64,000 bases of DNA from Sphingorhabdus pulchriflava. Its GTDB lineage: Bacteria; Pseudomonadota; Alphaproteobacteria; Sphingomonadales; Sphingomonadaceae. The stretch spans positions 1,116,001 through 1,180,000 of the forward strand of contig NZ_QRGP01000001.1 in the NCBI RefSeq assembly GCF_003367235.1, written 5' to 3'. A model generated the notes under the pieces. It was not told the DNA's origin. It ran no database searches and saw nothing but the letters and a program-made list of their open reading frames with translations. This document shows, in pieces, positions 19,711-28,462 of the stretch. Position 1 is the stretch's first letter. Each line of letters begins with the position of its first letter. A program made the position numbers and the translations under genes.

Positions 19711-20526
19711 ATGATTTCACCCGAAGCTCCGATACTGGTTTTTGATTCCGGCATAGGTGGGCTGTCGGTTCTGGCGAAAATCCTTAAAGTCCTGCCACAG
19801 GCACCAATCGTTTATTCCGCGGATTATGCTGGGCTGCCTTATGGTGAGAAAAGCGAGATAGAAGTGGCCACGCGTGTCTGCGCATTCCTTGGCCGTCTGT
19901 CGGAGCGGTATCGCCCCAGACTGGTTGTTATCGCCTGCAATACCGCTTCAACGATAGCATTGGCGCATGCCCGGGCCGTGTTAGGCGTGCCGATTGTCGG
20001 CACCGTCCCCGCGATTAAACCGGCTGCCGAACAGACACAAAGTGGTGTGATCGGCCTGCTCGGTACGAAGGCAACGATCCGGCAAGCCTATGTCGATAAG
20101 CTTGAGGCCGAACATGCCGGGGGAAAGACTTTGCTGCGCCATGCATCGCCGGATCTTGTCGCAGCCGCCGAAGCCAAGTTGCGCGGAGAAACACCTGATC
20201 CAGCGATTTTCGCAGCTGCCATTGCGGGGCTTGCCAGCCAGCCACAGGGTGACCGGATCGACGAAATCATTCTTGGCTGCACCCACTTTCCGCTGGTCCA
20301 GGAAGAGTTGGCCATGGCATCCAAAGTGGCTGGATTGGACGAAAATCTGGGCTTTGTCGACGGTTCGGACGGGATTGCGCGTAGGGTTTTTTATTTGACC
20401 GAAGGACAGCCTTGGCCGGATAGTCCGGCTGCAGGGATATTCGTCTCAACCGGGCCGGTCGAGCAGATCGAACCCTATCGTTCGGCGCTGGAACGGTACA
20501 ATTTGACCCAGATCATGTCACTCTAA
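19711..20526 (+). CDS. murI: Glutamate racemase
   Basis: This 271-aa cofactor-independent racemase supplies D-glutamate for peptidoglycan. The first motif DSGIGGLSVL is at residues 12-21. The two catalytic cysteines are Cys76 in VIACNTAST and Cys190 in LGCTHFPL. Length is normal. It is divergent from plsY across about 90 bases, and hemA follows on the same strand after 82 bases. No dedicated regulatory site is evident. Confidence 0.95.
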   Translation: MISPEAPILVFDSGIGGLSVLAKILKVLPQAPIVYSADYAGLPYGEKSEIEVATRVCAFLGRLSERYRPRLVVIACNTASTIALAHARAVLGVPIVGTVPAIKPAAEQTQSGVIGLLGTKATIRQAYVDKLEAEHAGGKTLLRHASPDLVAAAEAKLRGETPDPAIFAAAIAGLASQPQGDRIDEIILGCTHFPLVQEELAMASKVAGLDENLGFVDGSDGIARRVFYLTEGQPWPDSPAAGIFVSTGPVEQIEPYRSALERYNLTQIMSL

Positions 20527-20608
20527 TCGGTTTATTGCGAATAGTTCGCGCTGGATTTCCGTTTTGACCCGCATTATTGGGCGGGCAACCAACAGGGCTT
20601 AGCTTGCC

Positions 20609-21829
20609 ATGAACTACGACGAAATTTTCGACAAGGCTATCGATCGGCTCCACGCAGAGGGCCGCTACCGCGTGTTTATCGATATCCTGCGCAACAAGGG
20701 CAAATTCCCCAATGCGCGCTGCTTTGCGGGCCATAATGGGCCAAAGCCAATCACCGTCTGGTGCTCGAATGACTATCTGTGCATGGGTCAGCATCCCAAG
20801 GTGATTGCCGCCATGGAAGAGGCGCTGCACGATGTCGGCGCGGGTTCGGGCGGCACGCGCAATATTGGCGGCAATACGCATTACCATGTTGAACTGGAGT
20901 CTGAACTCGCCAGCCTGCATGGAAAGGGCGCGGCTCTACTCTTCACCTCGGGCTATGTCTCGAACGAAGCGACGCTCGCCACGCTCGCCAAGATTTTGCC
21001 GGGTTGCATCATCTATTCGGACGAGCTGAACCATGCCTCGATGATTGCAGGCATCCGCAATTCAGGCTGCGAAAAGCGCGTCTGGCGGCACAATGATCTG
21101 GCACATCTCGAAGAACTTCTCGCCAATGACGATCCGGCGCTGCCCAAGCTGATCGCGTTTGAAAGCGTCTATTCGATGGATGGCGATATCGCGCCGATCG
21201 CTGCAATCTGCGATCTGGCCGACAAATATAACGCTATCACCTATTGCGACGAAGTGCATGCAGTTGGCATGTATGGCGAGCATGGTGGTGGTATCACCGA
21301 ACGTGATGAGGTTGCCGACCGGGTAACGATCATCGAAGGCACGCTGGGCAAGGCGTTCGGCGTGATGGGTGGCTATATCGCGGCCGACCAGAAGATTGTC
21401 GACGTCATCCGCAGCTATGCGCCGGGCTTCATCTTCACGACCTCGCTGTCACCGGTGCTGGTCGCGGGCGTGCTCGCTTCGGTGAAGCACCTCAAGCAGT
21501 CAGGTGAAGAACGGGCCGCGCAGCAAGCCAATGCCGCCCGCCTCAAGGAATTATTTGCAGAAGCCGGGCTACCGGTAATGCAGAGCGTGACGCATATTGT
21601 TCCGCTGATGGTGGGCGATCCGGTGAAGGCAAAAAAAATCAGCGACACTTTGCTCGCCGAATATGGCGCCTATGTGCAGCCGATCAACTTCCCCACCGTC
21701 CCTAGGGGCACGGAGCGGCTGCGCTTCACCCCCGGCCCGCAGCATGATGAAGAGATGATGCAGGATCTGACCAACGCACTGGTTGAGATCTGGGGTAGGA
21801 TGGAATTGAAGGTCGCGCAGGCTGCTTGA
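20609..21829 (+). CDS. hemA: 5-aminolevulinate synthase (C4 pathway)
   Basis: This 406-aa PLP enzyme condenses glycine with succinyl-CoA to form 5-aminolevulinate, the first step of haem synthesis in alphaproteobacteria. The PLP lysine is Lys248 in [23 protein letters not shown] (78-90) and [10 protein letters not shown] (214-223) match ALAS rather than the related KBL or BioF enzymes, and the N-terminal [14 protein letters not shown] is typical. Succinyl-CoA is also the product of the mutase at 1313-3445. The leader (20527-20608) contains short GC hairpins but no convincing FNR box. Confidence 0.95.
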   Translation: MNYDEIFDKAIDRLHAEGRYRVFIDILRNKGKFPNARCFAGHNGPKPITVWCSNDYLCMGQHPKVIAAMEEALHDVGAGSGGTRNIGGNTHYHVELESELASLHGKGAALLFTSGYVSNEATLATLAKILPGCIIYSDELNHASMIAGIRNSGCEKRVWRHNDLAHLEELLANDDPALPKLIAFESVYSMDGDIAPIAAICDLADKYNAITYCDEVHAVGMYGEHGGGITERDEVADRVTIIEGTLGKAFGVMGGYIAADQKIVDVIRSYAPGFIFTTSLSPVLVAGVLASVKHLKQSGEERAAQQANAARLKELFAEAGLPVMQSVTHIVPLMVGDPVKAKKISDTLLAEYGAYVQPINFPTVPRGTERLRFTPGPQHDEEMMQDLTNALVEIWGRMELKVAQAA

Positions 21830-21844
21830 CCGCTTCACTCATCA

Positions 21845-21877
21845 CTCCTAGATAAGTTGCAAAATGCAACTAGGAGT
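21845..21877. promoter_or_regulatory. Palindrome overlapping the DUF1993 ribosome-binding site
   Basis: The inner repeat is GTTGC (21856-21860), AAAAT, GCAAC (21866-21870). An outer pair, ACTCCTA (21844-21850) and TAGGAGT (21871-21877), extends it. The TAGGAG in the right arm is the ribosome-binding site of the next gene, whose ATG is at 21883. The inner core matches the element at 9791-9807. It could be an operator, an RNA hairpin masking the ribosome-binding site, or both. Confidence 0.5.
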
Positions 21878-21882
21878 TTGAG

Positions 21883-22392
21883 ATGAACCTCGCCGACTTT
21901 ACGCTGACTTCGTTCGAGCAGATGCTCGGCACCTTCGATCATTTACTTGCAAAGGCGGAAGCCGACCCCCGCGGCGAAACCTTGCTGGGTGAAAAATTGA
22001 CCGACGACATGCTGCCGCTGGCGACTCAGGTGCGCTTTGCAACGCAGCAGGTGGTCAATACATTGAATCGATTGACGGGTACTTCGCTACCGACGGCTGA
22101 CACGGATCATGGCAGCCTTGCGGAAGCTCGGGCCCATTTGTCAGACATGCGTGAACTCGTCCGCTCTACAAAGCCGGATGCTTTTGTTGCCGATGACACA
22201 GTGGTTTCTTTCGACCTCCCGAACGGAATGGCATTTGAAATGTCCGCAGCGGAATATGTCCGTGACTGGTCGCTGCCCCAATTTTATTTCCACATCATGA
22301 CCGCCTATGCAATTCTGCGTAAAGCCCGAATTCCCTTGGGTAAGGCGGATTATGTCGGTTATATTGCGCGGTACGCCAAGCGGCCTGACTGA
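21883..22392 (+). CDS. DUF1993 family protein
   Basis: This 169-aa soluble protein matches, by memory of the family, the DUF1993 group (related to the DinB-like four-helix fold). Visible traits are FEQMLGTFDHLLAKAE at the start, ATQVRFATQQVVNTLNRL in the middle and DWSLPQFYFHIMTAYAILR near the end. No catalytic residues can be assigned with confidence. It has a good TAGGAG ribosome-binding site inside a palindrome. It stands alone between hemA and the convergent btaB, which suggests a monocistronic, separately regulated gene. Confidence 0.8.
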   Translation: MNLADFTLTSFEQMLGTFDHLLAKAEADPRGETLLGEKLTDDMLPLATQVRFATQQVVNTLNRLTGTSLPTADTDHGSLAEARAHLSDMRELVRSTKPDAFVADDTVVSFDLPNGMAFEMSAAEYVRDWSLPQFYFHIMTAYAILRKARIPLGKADYVGYIARYAKRPD

Positions 22393-22411
22393 CCCTTCGC
22401 AAGCTTGTTTA

Positions 22412-23065
22412 CTAACCTATGGTGATAATGCGGCTGTAATCACGGTACAGCGTTTCACATCTGAAATCCTGCTGCAAAGTGCGCGCCAGCGCATCCGCAT
22501 ATTCCGCCATATCGCCCCTTGGCGCTACATGGAAAATCTCCAGCCAGCGAAAAAGCAGGGCGCGGAACGCCTTTGGCATATCCTCCTGCATACCGAAATC
22601 AACGATGTGTAAGCTTCCTTGCGGTGCAAGCAGCGTGAGCGCCCAGCGTACCGCCGCTTGCCATTCCGGTATCATTGAAAGTGAATAGCTGCACACGATG
22701 CGGTCGAAACGGCGGCGACCAAAAAGTTCGTAGGAGTCAAATCCGGTAGCATCACCTTGCGCCACCTGGATGCGCTCCTCCATTGCGAAGTGGTGGATAT
22801 TTGCGTGTGCCGATTTGAGCATCTCGGTGGAGATATCGAGGCCATAAAGGCGGCATTCGGGCCAGTGCCGAGCAATTTTGATCAAATTGCGTCCGGTTCC
22901 GCAGCCTATTTCAAGCACTGTTCCACCATGCGGCACATCCAGCCCATCGATCAGCCGGTCACGCCCCAAAAGATAATATTTGCGGGTTGCGTCATAGATA
23001 TGACGCTGCCCGCGATAGATATTGTCCATCAGGCCTGCATGATCGTTCCCTAATGTCGTTGCCAT
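22412..23065 (-). CDS. btaB: Diacylglyceryl-homoserine N-methyltransferase, betaine lipid synthesis
   Basis: This 217-aa class I SAM methyltransferase has motif I LEIGCGTGRN at residues 51-60, an acidic YGLDIS strand end and QGDATGF. Its neighbour is btaA with a 2-base gap. The pair is diagnostic: BtaA makes diacylglyceryl homoserine and BtaB trimethylates it to DGTS, a phosphorus-free lipid that replaces phospholipids. The start at 23065 (MATTLGNDHAG) was chosen over a longer open frame that would lie entirely inside btaA. The same methyltransferase fold is shared by many enzymes, so the specific call rests on the neighbour. Confidence 0.88.
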   Translation of the reverse strand: MATTLGNDHAGLMDNIYRGQRHIYDATRKYYLLGRDRLIDGLDVPHGGTVLEIGCGTGRNLIKIARHWPECRLYGLDISTEMLKSAHANIHHFAMEERIQVAQGDATGFDSYELFGRRRFDRIVCSYSLSMIPEWQAAVRWALTLLAPQGSLHIVDFGMQEDMPKAFRALLFRWLEIFHVAPRGDMAEYADALARTLQQDFRCETLYRDYSRIITIG

Positions 23066-23067
23066 AT

Positions 23068-24285
23068 TCAGTCCTTGAGGATGTAGAGATGTACACCGCC
23101 GTAAATTGCTGAACGGTCCCTTAGGGTGAAGTCCAGAGATTGCTCCGCGCGATACTCCCAGAGATCGAGAAGCGGGTCCGATACACGACCAGGCAAGAGG
23201 CTCGGCTCGGCAGCCGTCCGGAACAAAACGCGCGCTCCGGGTCGAGCGGTCCGGGTTATTTCCGACCATAGATGGTTCAGTTGGACGTCATCCATCCAGT
23301 CCTGCGCGTCGAGCAGGACATAACGATCAAAACTTTCAGCCTCTGATTGCGCCAGCATCTCGACAAAATTGGCGTGACGGATATCGATGCGTCCTGCCCG
23401 CTGCTTTATTTGGTTATAGTTGCAGTGCTGCAGATAGGGCGGCAGCGGCGCATTGCTCTGTTTGCCATAACCACGGCCAAATGCCTGCCAAGCGAAATAA
23501 TTGTCCTCGAGATCGAAACCGCAGGCCAATTTTTGCAGCCGTTCCTTAAGGACATCGGCCATCCGCTTGTCACCAGCCAGGACATCAAACTGGGCTGGCG
23601 GAATACCGAGGCCGAAGAGCGATGCGGGCTGGTCGGTCAGCCAGCGGACAAATTTTCGGTCAAAAATCGGCGCAAATTTTTTGTCGAATATCCGCCGCTG
23701 TTCTTCAATGGAAGTCGCCTGCAAGAGAATTGCCGGATCGACACGATGAAGCTTTGCGACCGCATGTGCGAGACCAATAAAGCTACCCAGCAGGCCCTTT
23801 CGATAGAGGCCTTTGGTAAAGCCGCCTATACGCTGTCTGCCGATAAGGTCCCGCCCTTCCCAATAGCGCCGGCTGGTATCGTCCAAATGATCGCGAATAT
23901 GCGCCTTATAGGTGCGCAAATTGGTTGGCGTATCGGCATCGGCAAAGAAGCGGCGGAAATGCGCATAATCCGGCAATCGCTGAAGGGCTGCAACCTTGAG
24001 CCGGTTGAGCGCGATATGCGCGGTATTCAGATCGACCGCTACGATTTCACCAGGGTCAGTGGTCAGGTAGGAAAGAACGTTGCATCCGCCACTGGCAATT
24101 GTCGCGACACGGCTTCCGGGCCGGATATCGAGCGCCGCCATATCGACCACCGGGTCTTCCCAGATTTGCGCATAGACCAAACCACGAAAGGCAAAGGCGA
24201 AGGCGCGGTCGAGCAGCTTCTGCTTTTGCGGGGCGGCATCGCGGATAACCGCTGCTTCGATCTTGGCGCTACGCGAAATAGACAT
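23068..24285 (-). CDS. btaA: SAM:diacylglycerol 3-amino-3-carboxypropyltransferase
   Basis: This 405-aa DUF3419-family protein transfers the 3-amino-3-carboxypropyl group of SAM to diacylglycerol, the first step of DGTS betaine-lipid synthesis. Characteristic segments are GLVYAQIWEDP (35-45), a SAM-binding ATIASGGCNVLSYL (61-74) with EIVAVDLN (80-87), DNYFAWQAFGRGYG and DRYVLLDAQDWM. It precedes btaB with a 2-base gap. A Pho-box-like array lies about 52-80 bases upstream. In Rhizobiales the orthologous pair is induced by phosphate starvation through PhoB (established); regulation here is inference. Confidence 0.92.
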   Translation of the reverse strand: MSISRSAKIEAAVIRDAAPQKQKLLDRAFAFAFRGLVYAQIWEDPVVDMAALDIRPGSRVATIASGGCNVLSYLTTDPGEIVAVDLNTAHIALNRLKVAALQRLPDYAHFRRFFADADTPTNLRTYKAHIRDHLDDTSRRYWEGRDLIGRQRIGGFTKGLYRKGLLGSFIGLAHAVAKLHRVDPAILLQATSIEEQRRIFDKKFAPIFDRKFVRWLTDQPASLFGLGIPPAQFDVLAGDKRMADVLKERLQKLACGFDLEDNYFAWQAFGRGYGKQSNAPLPPYLQHCNYNQIKQRAGRIDIRHANFVEMLAQSEAESFDRYVLLDAQDWMDDVQLNHLWSEITRTARPGARVLFRTAAEPSLLPGRVSDPLLDLWEYRAEQSLDFTLRDRSAIYGGVHLYILKD

Positions 24286-24336
24286 GCGATTCTCCCGAAA
24301 CGTCAGGATTGCTTAGCGCACGCATGTGACGCAACG

Positions 24337-24365
24337 ATGCCGCTTTGGTTACAGTTTCAGGACTG
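24337..24365 (-). promoter_or_regulatory. Candidate Pho box upstream of btaA
   Basis: Read on the minus strand: CAGTCCT-GAAA-CTGTAAC-CAAA-GCGGCAT, that is 7-base units at 11-base spacing. The first two units match the CTGTCAT-N4-CTGTCAC consensus at 11 of 14 positions; the third matches 4 of 7. It lies between the GNAT stop and the btaA start, where a PhoB site would be expected for betaine-lipid genes. Confidence 0.5.
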
Positions 24366-24376
24366 TTCTGCGTAGC

Positions 24377-24973
24377 TCAGATTGAAGACGGCTGCCGCAT
24401 CATCCCCCAAAAATGGGGACCGCCTTTGGGCACATCCCACTCGCAAGTGATGGCAAAGCCGAGCCTCTGATACAGCGGAACATTTTCGGGGGTTGCCGTT
24501 TCAAGCCAGCTGGGCAGACCTTCTGTGTCGGCTCTAGCTAGTCCCTCACGTATGATGCGCCCGCCCCAGCCCTTGCCCTGGAATTCAGGGCGTACGCCGA
24601 CGAAGTGGAGATACCAGAAATCGCCTTTGGGCCGGTGGCAATCAATACCCTCTACCACCCGTTGCGCGCGCGGCAGGGCGAAGCCGAAAATCTTCATCAT
24701 CGACCATAATTCGCGCAACATCGGACCGGGCTCGCTTTCAGCTTTTCCCGGTGCCCGCCAAAGTGCAGCGGCTTCATAGCCGGTCGAGTGCACTACTCGT
24801 CCCGACTGGGCATCATCGTCGACCAGCAGGTCAAACAGCCTCGGAAGGCGTGTCCTTCGCAGCGCTTCGTCGTTTAGGATATAGGACAATGCAGGGTCGG
24901 TCTGGAAAGCCAGCGACAATGTGTGATTAACCTCGGCAAAGCCGTGTGTTTCAGCGTCGAAAAAATCGGTCAT
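24377..24973 (-). CDS. GNAT family N-acetyltransferase
   Basis: This 198-aa protein has the GNAT acetyl-CoA-binding motif A in VRPEFQGKGWGGRIIREGL (Q/RxxGxG/A), followed by SWLETATPENVPLYQRLGF, the typical C-terminal strand and helix. Substrate unknown. The ATG at 24973 overlaps the threonine dehydratase stop as ATGA, so the two are translationally coupled. The start is chosen for this overlap and because MTDFFDAETHG reads as a natural N-terminus. Confidence 0.85.
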   Translation of the reverse strand: MTDFFDAETHGFAEVNHTLSLAFQTDPALSYILNDEALRRTRLPRLFDLLVDDDAQSGRVVHSTGYEAAALWRAPGKAESEPGPMLRELWSMMKIFGFALPRAQRVVEGIDCHRPKGDFWYLHFVGVRPEFQGKGWGGRIIREGLARADTEGLPSWLETATPENVPLYQRLGFAITCEWDVPKGGPHFWGMMRQPSSI

Positions 24974-25956
24974 GCGGTGCCTCCAACCATGGCATGATAG
25001 GTGTCCCAATCGACATTGCCGCCCGACAGCGTGATCACGGGTGTAGCTTTCAGTTCAACCTTGCCTGCAAGCACCGCCGCCAATGCTGCAGCGCCGCCCG
25101 GTTCGACGACAAGATGCAATTTTTCAAAAGCCAGTCGCATTGCTGCAGCAATCTCAACGGGTTTGACAACCGCACTGCTCGCCACCCGCAGTTTGAGAAT
25201 ATCAAAGTTGATCGGATAGGTGCGTGGCGTCTGGAGCGCATCGCAAGGCGTTGGATGGTGCTGATCCGTCACAGACACAATTTCGCCTGCCGCCAGCGAG
25301 CGGATGACATCATCCCAGCCTTCGGGTTCTGCAATCGAAAGCGTGGCTTCCGGGCAGGCCAAAGCCAGCCCGCCCGATAGCCCGCCTCCGCCGCAACAGG
25401 CTATGATATGAATTGGGCCATCCAGGCCGCGAGCCTTCAATTGCGCCTCTGCCTCCAGCCCAAGCGTCCCCTGCCCCTCGATTACCCAAGGATCGCCAAA
25501 GGCATGCACCAACGTTCCACCTGTCCGTTCGACCAATTCGGCGGCAATTGCATCACGATCCTGCCCTGGTCGTTTGTAAAGCACGACTTCAGCACCCAGC
25601 GCCTGTGTCGCCTGTATCTTCGCTTTGGGGGCATTTTCCGGCATTACGATAATGGCCGGAATACCGAGCCGTTTTGCTGCCCAGGCGACGCCTTGTGCAT
25701 GGTTGCCGCTGGAAACACCCACAACGCCGCGTTGACGCTCTTCATCGCTGAGATCCGAAATCCGATGCCACGCGCCGCGTATCTTGAACGCGCCAATCGG
25801 CTGCAGCATTTCGGCCTTGCACCACAGCGTTCGTCCATCAACCTCCAGCGGCAATAGCGGCGTTGGCGGCAAAATCTCGGCGACTTTGGACATCGCACGA
25901 AGCACGCCTTCGCGACTGGGCTTGCGTTTGGGATCGCGCAATTCTTGTTCTGTCAT
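24970..25956 (-). CDS. Threonine/serine dehydratase (fold-type II PLP enzyme)
   Basis: This 328-aa catabolic-type threonine ammonia-lyase has the PLP lysine in PIGAFKIRGA (Lys58), the substrate loop SSGNHAQGVA, the phosphate-binding CCGGGGLSGG and a C-terminal LSGGNVD. No ACT regulatory domain is present, so it is not the feedback-inhibited biosynthetic IlvA form. Threo-3-hydroxyaspartate ammonia-lyase or serine racemase cannot be excluded. The ATG at 25956 has a well-spaced GAGGG site; a TTG one codon upstream would be too close to it. It is divergent from the carboxynorspermidine synthase gene. The product, 2-oxobutyrate, could feed propionyl-CoA (inference). Confidence 0.85.
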   Translation of the reverse strand: MTEQELRDPKRKPSREGVLRAMSKVAEILPPTPLLPLEVDGRTLWCKAEMLQPIGAFKIRGAWHRISDLSDEERQRGVVGVSSGNHAQGVAWAAKRLGIPAIIVMPENAPKAKIQATQALGAEVVLYKRPGQDRDAIAAELVERTGGTLVHAFGDPWVIEGQGTLGLEAEAQLKARGLDGPIHIIACCGGGGLSGGLALACPEATLSIAEPEGWDDVIRSLAAGEIVSVTDQHHPTPCDALQTPRTYPINFDILKLRVASSAVVKPVEIAAAMRLAFEKLHLVVEPGGAAALAAVLAGKVELKATPVITLSGGNVDWDTYHAMVGGTA

Positions 25957-26010
25957 CAAAGCCCTCTATATGCCTTCGCCATAACGAATCTTTGTCGAAG
26001 GGCGTAACAG

Positions 26011-27219
26011 ATGAGCAGGGTTTTGGTAATCGGTGCCGGTGGTGTCGGCTCGGTCGCGGTGCACAAGATGGCGATGAATGCCGATATTTTCACACATATC
26101 AGCCTCGCAAGCCGCACAAAAAGCAAGTGCGACGCGATTGCCGCGTCGGTCAAGGAACGCACCGGCGTCGTAGTGGACACCTATGAAATCGATGCCGAAG
26201 AGGTCCCGGCCCTCACCCGTCTGATCGAAAAGGTACAGCCTGCGCTCGTCGTCAATCTGGCGCTACCCTATCAGGATCTCGCCATCATGGATGCCTGCCT
26301 TGCTGCTGGCGTGCATTATATGGATACGGCGAATTATGAGCCCAAGGACGAGGCCAAGTTCGAATATCACTGGCAATGGGCCTATCAGGACCGCTTCAAG
26401 GATGCAGGGCTGATGGCGCTGCTCGGGTCCGGTTTTGACCCCGGCGTGACCAGCGTATTCACCACCTACCTCAAAAAGCATCATTTCGAACGGATCGACA
26501 CGCTCGACATCCTTGACTGCAATGGTGGCGACCACGGCCAGGCATTCGCGACTAACTTCAACCCCGAAATCAACATCCGTGAAGTCACTGCGGTTGCGCG
26601 CCATTGGGAAAATGGGGACTGGGTGGAAACCCCGCCCATGTCGGTAAAGCAGAGTTTCGACTTTGAGGCTGTTGGCCCCAAGAATATGTACCTCATGTAT
26701 CATGAGGAAATCGAGAGCCTCAAAACCCACCTGCCCGAAATCAAGCGCATCCGGTTCTGGATGACCTTCGGCGATGAATATATCAAGCACCTGACTGTGC
26801 TGCAGAATGTCGGTATGACTCGCATTGATCCGGTCAAATATCAGGGCGTCGAAATCATTCCGTTGCAGTTCCTGAAGGCCGTTTTGCCCGAACCCGCGTC
26901 GCTTGGCCCCACGACCAAGGGCAAGACCAATATCGGCTGCATTGCGACCGGTATCGGCAAGGACGGCAAGGAAAAGACCCTCTACATCTACAACATCTGC
27001 GACCATGAAGACGCCTATGCCGAAACCGGCAATCAGGCAGTCAGCTACACCACCGGTGTGCCTGCAATGATCGGCGCTGCTTTGATCGTAAAGGGTCTGT
27101 GGCGCGGACATGGGGTGTATAATATGGAACAATTCAACCCGGATCCTTTCATGGAAATGCTAAACCAGCACGGCCTGCCCTGGCAGGTGAAGGAACTGGA
27201 TGGGCCGCTGGATTTCTGA
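26011..27219 (+). CDS. Carboxynorspermidine/carboxyspermidine synthase
   Basis: This 402-aa saccharopine-dehydrogenase-like protein condenses a diamine with L-aspartate semialdehyde and reduces the imine with NADPH. With putrescine the product is carboxyspermidine. The Rossmann motif is GAGGVGSVAVHK (8-19), with the FDPGVTSVF and ILDCNGGDHG segments typical of this branch. Its stop overlaps the start of the decarboxylase gene as TGATG, so the two enzymes are made together. Presence of ornithine decarboxylase nearby suggests putrescine as the amine and spermidine as the final product (inference). Confidence 0.92.
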   Translation: MSRVLVIGAGGVGSVAVHKMAMNADIFTHISLASRTKSKCDAIAASVKERTGVVVDTYEIDAEEVPALTRLIEKVQPALVVNLALPYQDLAIMDACLAAGVHYMDTANYEPKDEAKFEYHWQWAYQDRFKDAGLMALLGSGFDPGVTSVFTTYLKKHHFERIDTLDILDCNGGDHGQAFATNFNPEINIREVTAVARHWENGDWVETPPMSVKQSFDFEAVGPKNMYLMYHEEIESLKTHLPEIKRIRFWMTFGDEYIKHLTVLQNVGMTRIDPVKYQGVEIIPLQFLKAVLPEPASLGPTTKGKTNIGCIATGIGKDGKEKTLYIYNICDHEDAYAETGNQAVSYTTGVPAMIGAALIVKGLWRGHGVYNMEQFNPDPFMEMLNQHGLPWQVKELDGPLDF

Positions 27220-28373
27220 TGGAAACCAGAGCCGGCGATCCCGGGGCCTTTGCCCGATTTGACCTGAACCGCGTTCCTACACCTGCCTTTGTCGTGGATG
27301 AAGTTGCGGTGCGGCGGAACCTAGCGATCCTCGCTGATGTGAAGGCGCGGTCAGGTGCTAAAGTGCTGTCGGCGCTTAAAGCCTTTTCGATGTGGTCGCT
27401 GGCCGATGTCGTGGGCGAATATCTAGATGGCGTGTGCACCAGCGGGCTGTGGGAGGCGCGGCTTGCGCGTGACCACTATAAGGGTGAGATCGCAACTTAT
27501 TGCGCAGGCTATAAGGCGGCTGATATGGCGGAGATTGTGGCGATATCCGACCATGTCATCTTCAACTCGCCGATGCAGCATGCGCGATTTGCCAGCTATT
27601 TGGATGCCAGCACGGACGTAGGCCTGCGCATCAACCCCGAACATGCCGAGGGCGAGGTGGCAAAATATGACCCCTGCTCGCCACATTCGCGCTTGGGCTT
27701 TCCGGTCAGCCAGTTAAAAGTAGAGCATCTGGAAGGCGTATCTGGTTTGCATTTCCACACGCTGTGCGAGCAGGATTTTGAACCGCTGAAAAGGACATGG
27801 GAGAGCCTGAAACCCAAGATCGCGCCCTATTTCGGCCAGCTCAAATGGCTCAATTTCGGTGGCGGCCACCATATCACCCGCGCCGATTACCAGCGCGACG
27901 ATTTGGTCGAATTCATCAAGTCCGTTCGGGCCGAAACCGGGTGTGACGTCTATCTAGAGCCCGGCGAAGCGATCGCACTTGATGCTGGAATATTGGTTGG
28001 CGAACTGCTCGATGTTTTCGACAATGGCATGCCTATCGGCATCACCGACATCAGCGCCACCTGCCACATGCCCGACGTGATCGAAGCCCCCTACCGCCCG
28101 GCTATGCTCGGTGAACGCACCGAAGGCCCAGCAATACGCCTCGGCGGCCCCAGTTGTCTTGCAGGAGACATTATCGGCGACTATCGCCTGCCCGTCCCAG
28201 CCGAACCCAGCCACCGCTTCGCCTTCCTTGATCAGGCGCATTATTCTATGGTCAAAACCACCACCTTCAACGGCGTCCCCCTGCCCTCCATTTGGCTTTG
28301 GAACAGCGAGAGTGACGAATTGCGCTGTGTGCGTGAATTCGGTTGGGAAGAGTTCCGGGATCGTCTCAGTTAA
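27219..28373 (+). CDS. nspC: Carboxynorspermidine/carboxyspermidine decarboxylase
   Basis: This 384-aa fold-type III PLP decarboxylase converts carboxyspermidine (or carboxynorspermidine) to spermidine (or norspermidine). The PLP lysine is Lys54 in LSALKAFS. HFHTLCEQ, LNFGGGHHIT and YLEPGEAIA build the cofactor site, and the C-terminal catalytic segment is GPSCLAGDII (Cys from the partner subunit). It begins within the TGATG overlap with the synthase gene. The family relationship to diaminopimelate decarboxylase is clear, but length and the GPSCLAGD box point to NspC. Confidence 0.93.
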   Translation: METRAGDPGAFARFDLNRVPTPAFVVDEVAVRRNLAILADVKARSGAKVLSALKAFSMWSLADVVGEYLDGVCTSGLWEARLARDHYKGEIATYCAGYKAADMAEIVAISDHVIFNSPMQHARFASYLDASTDVGLRINPEHAEGEVAKYDPCSPHSRLGFPVSQLKVEHLEGVSGLHFHTLCEQDFEPLKRTWESLKPKIAPYFGQLKWLNFGGGHHITRADYQRDDLVEFIKSVRAETGCDVYLEPGEAIALDAGILVGELLDVFDNGMPIGITDISATCHMPDVIEAPYRPAMLGERTEGPAIRLGGPSCLAGDIIGDYRLPVPAEPSHRFAFLDQAHYSMVKTTTFNGVPLPSIWLWNSESDELRCVREFGWEEFRDRLS

Positions 28374-28462
28374 CGCCCAACGTCCGGGTTATTAAATTGA
28401 CCGACTGACTGCAGCCGTGGTAATTGTAAAATAAGGGTCGTATCGAGAAGGGGAGTAGCTCG

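Noticed and set aside
20527-20608. FNR/RegA-type control of hemA
   Set aside because: No TTGAT-N4-ATCAA-like site is visible; only short GC hairpins.
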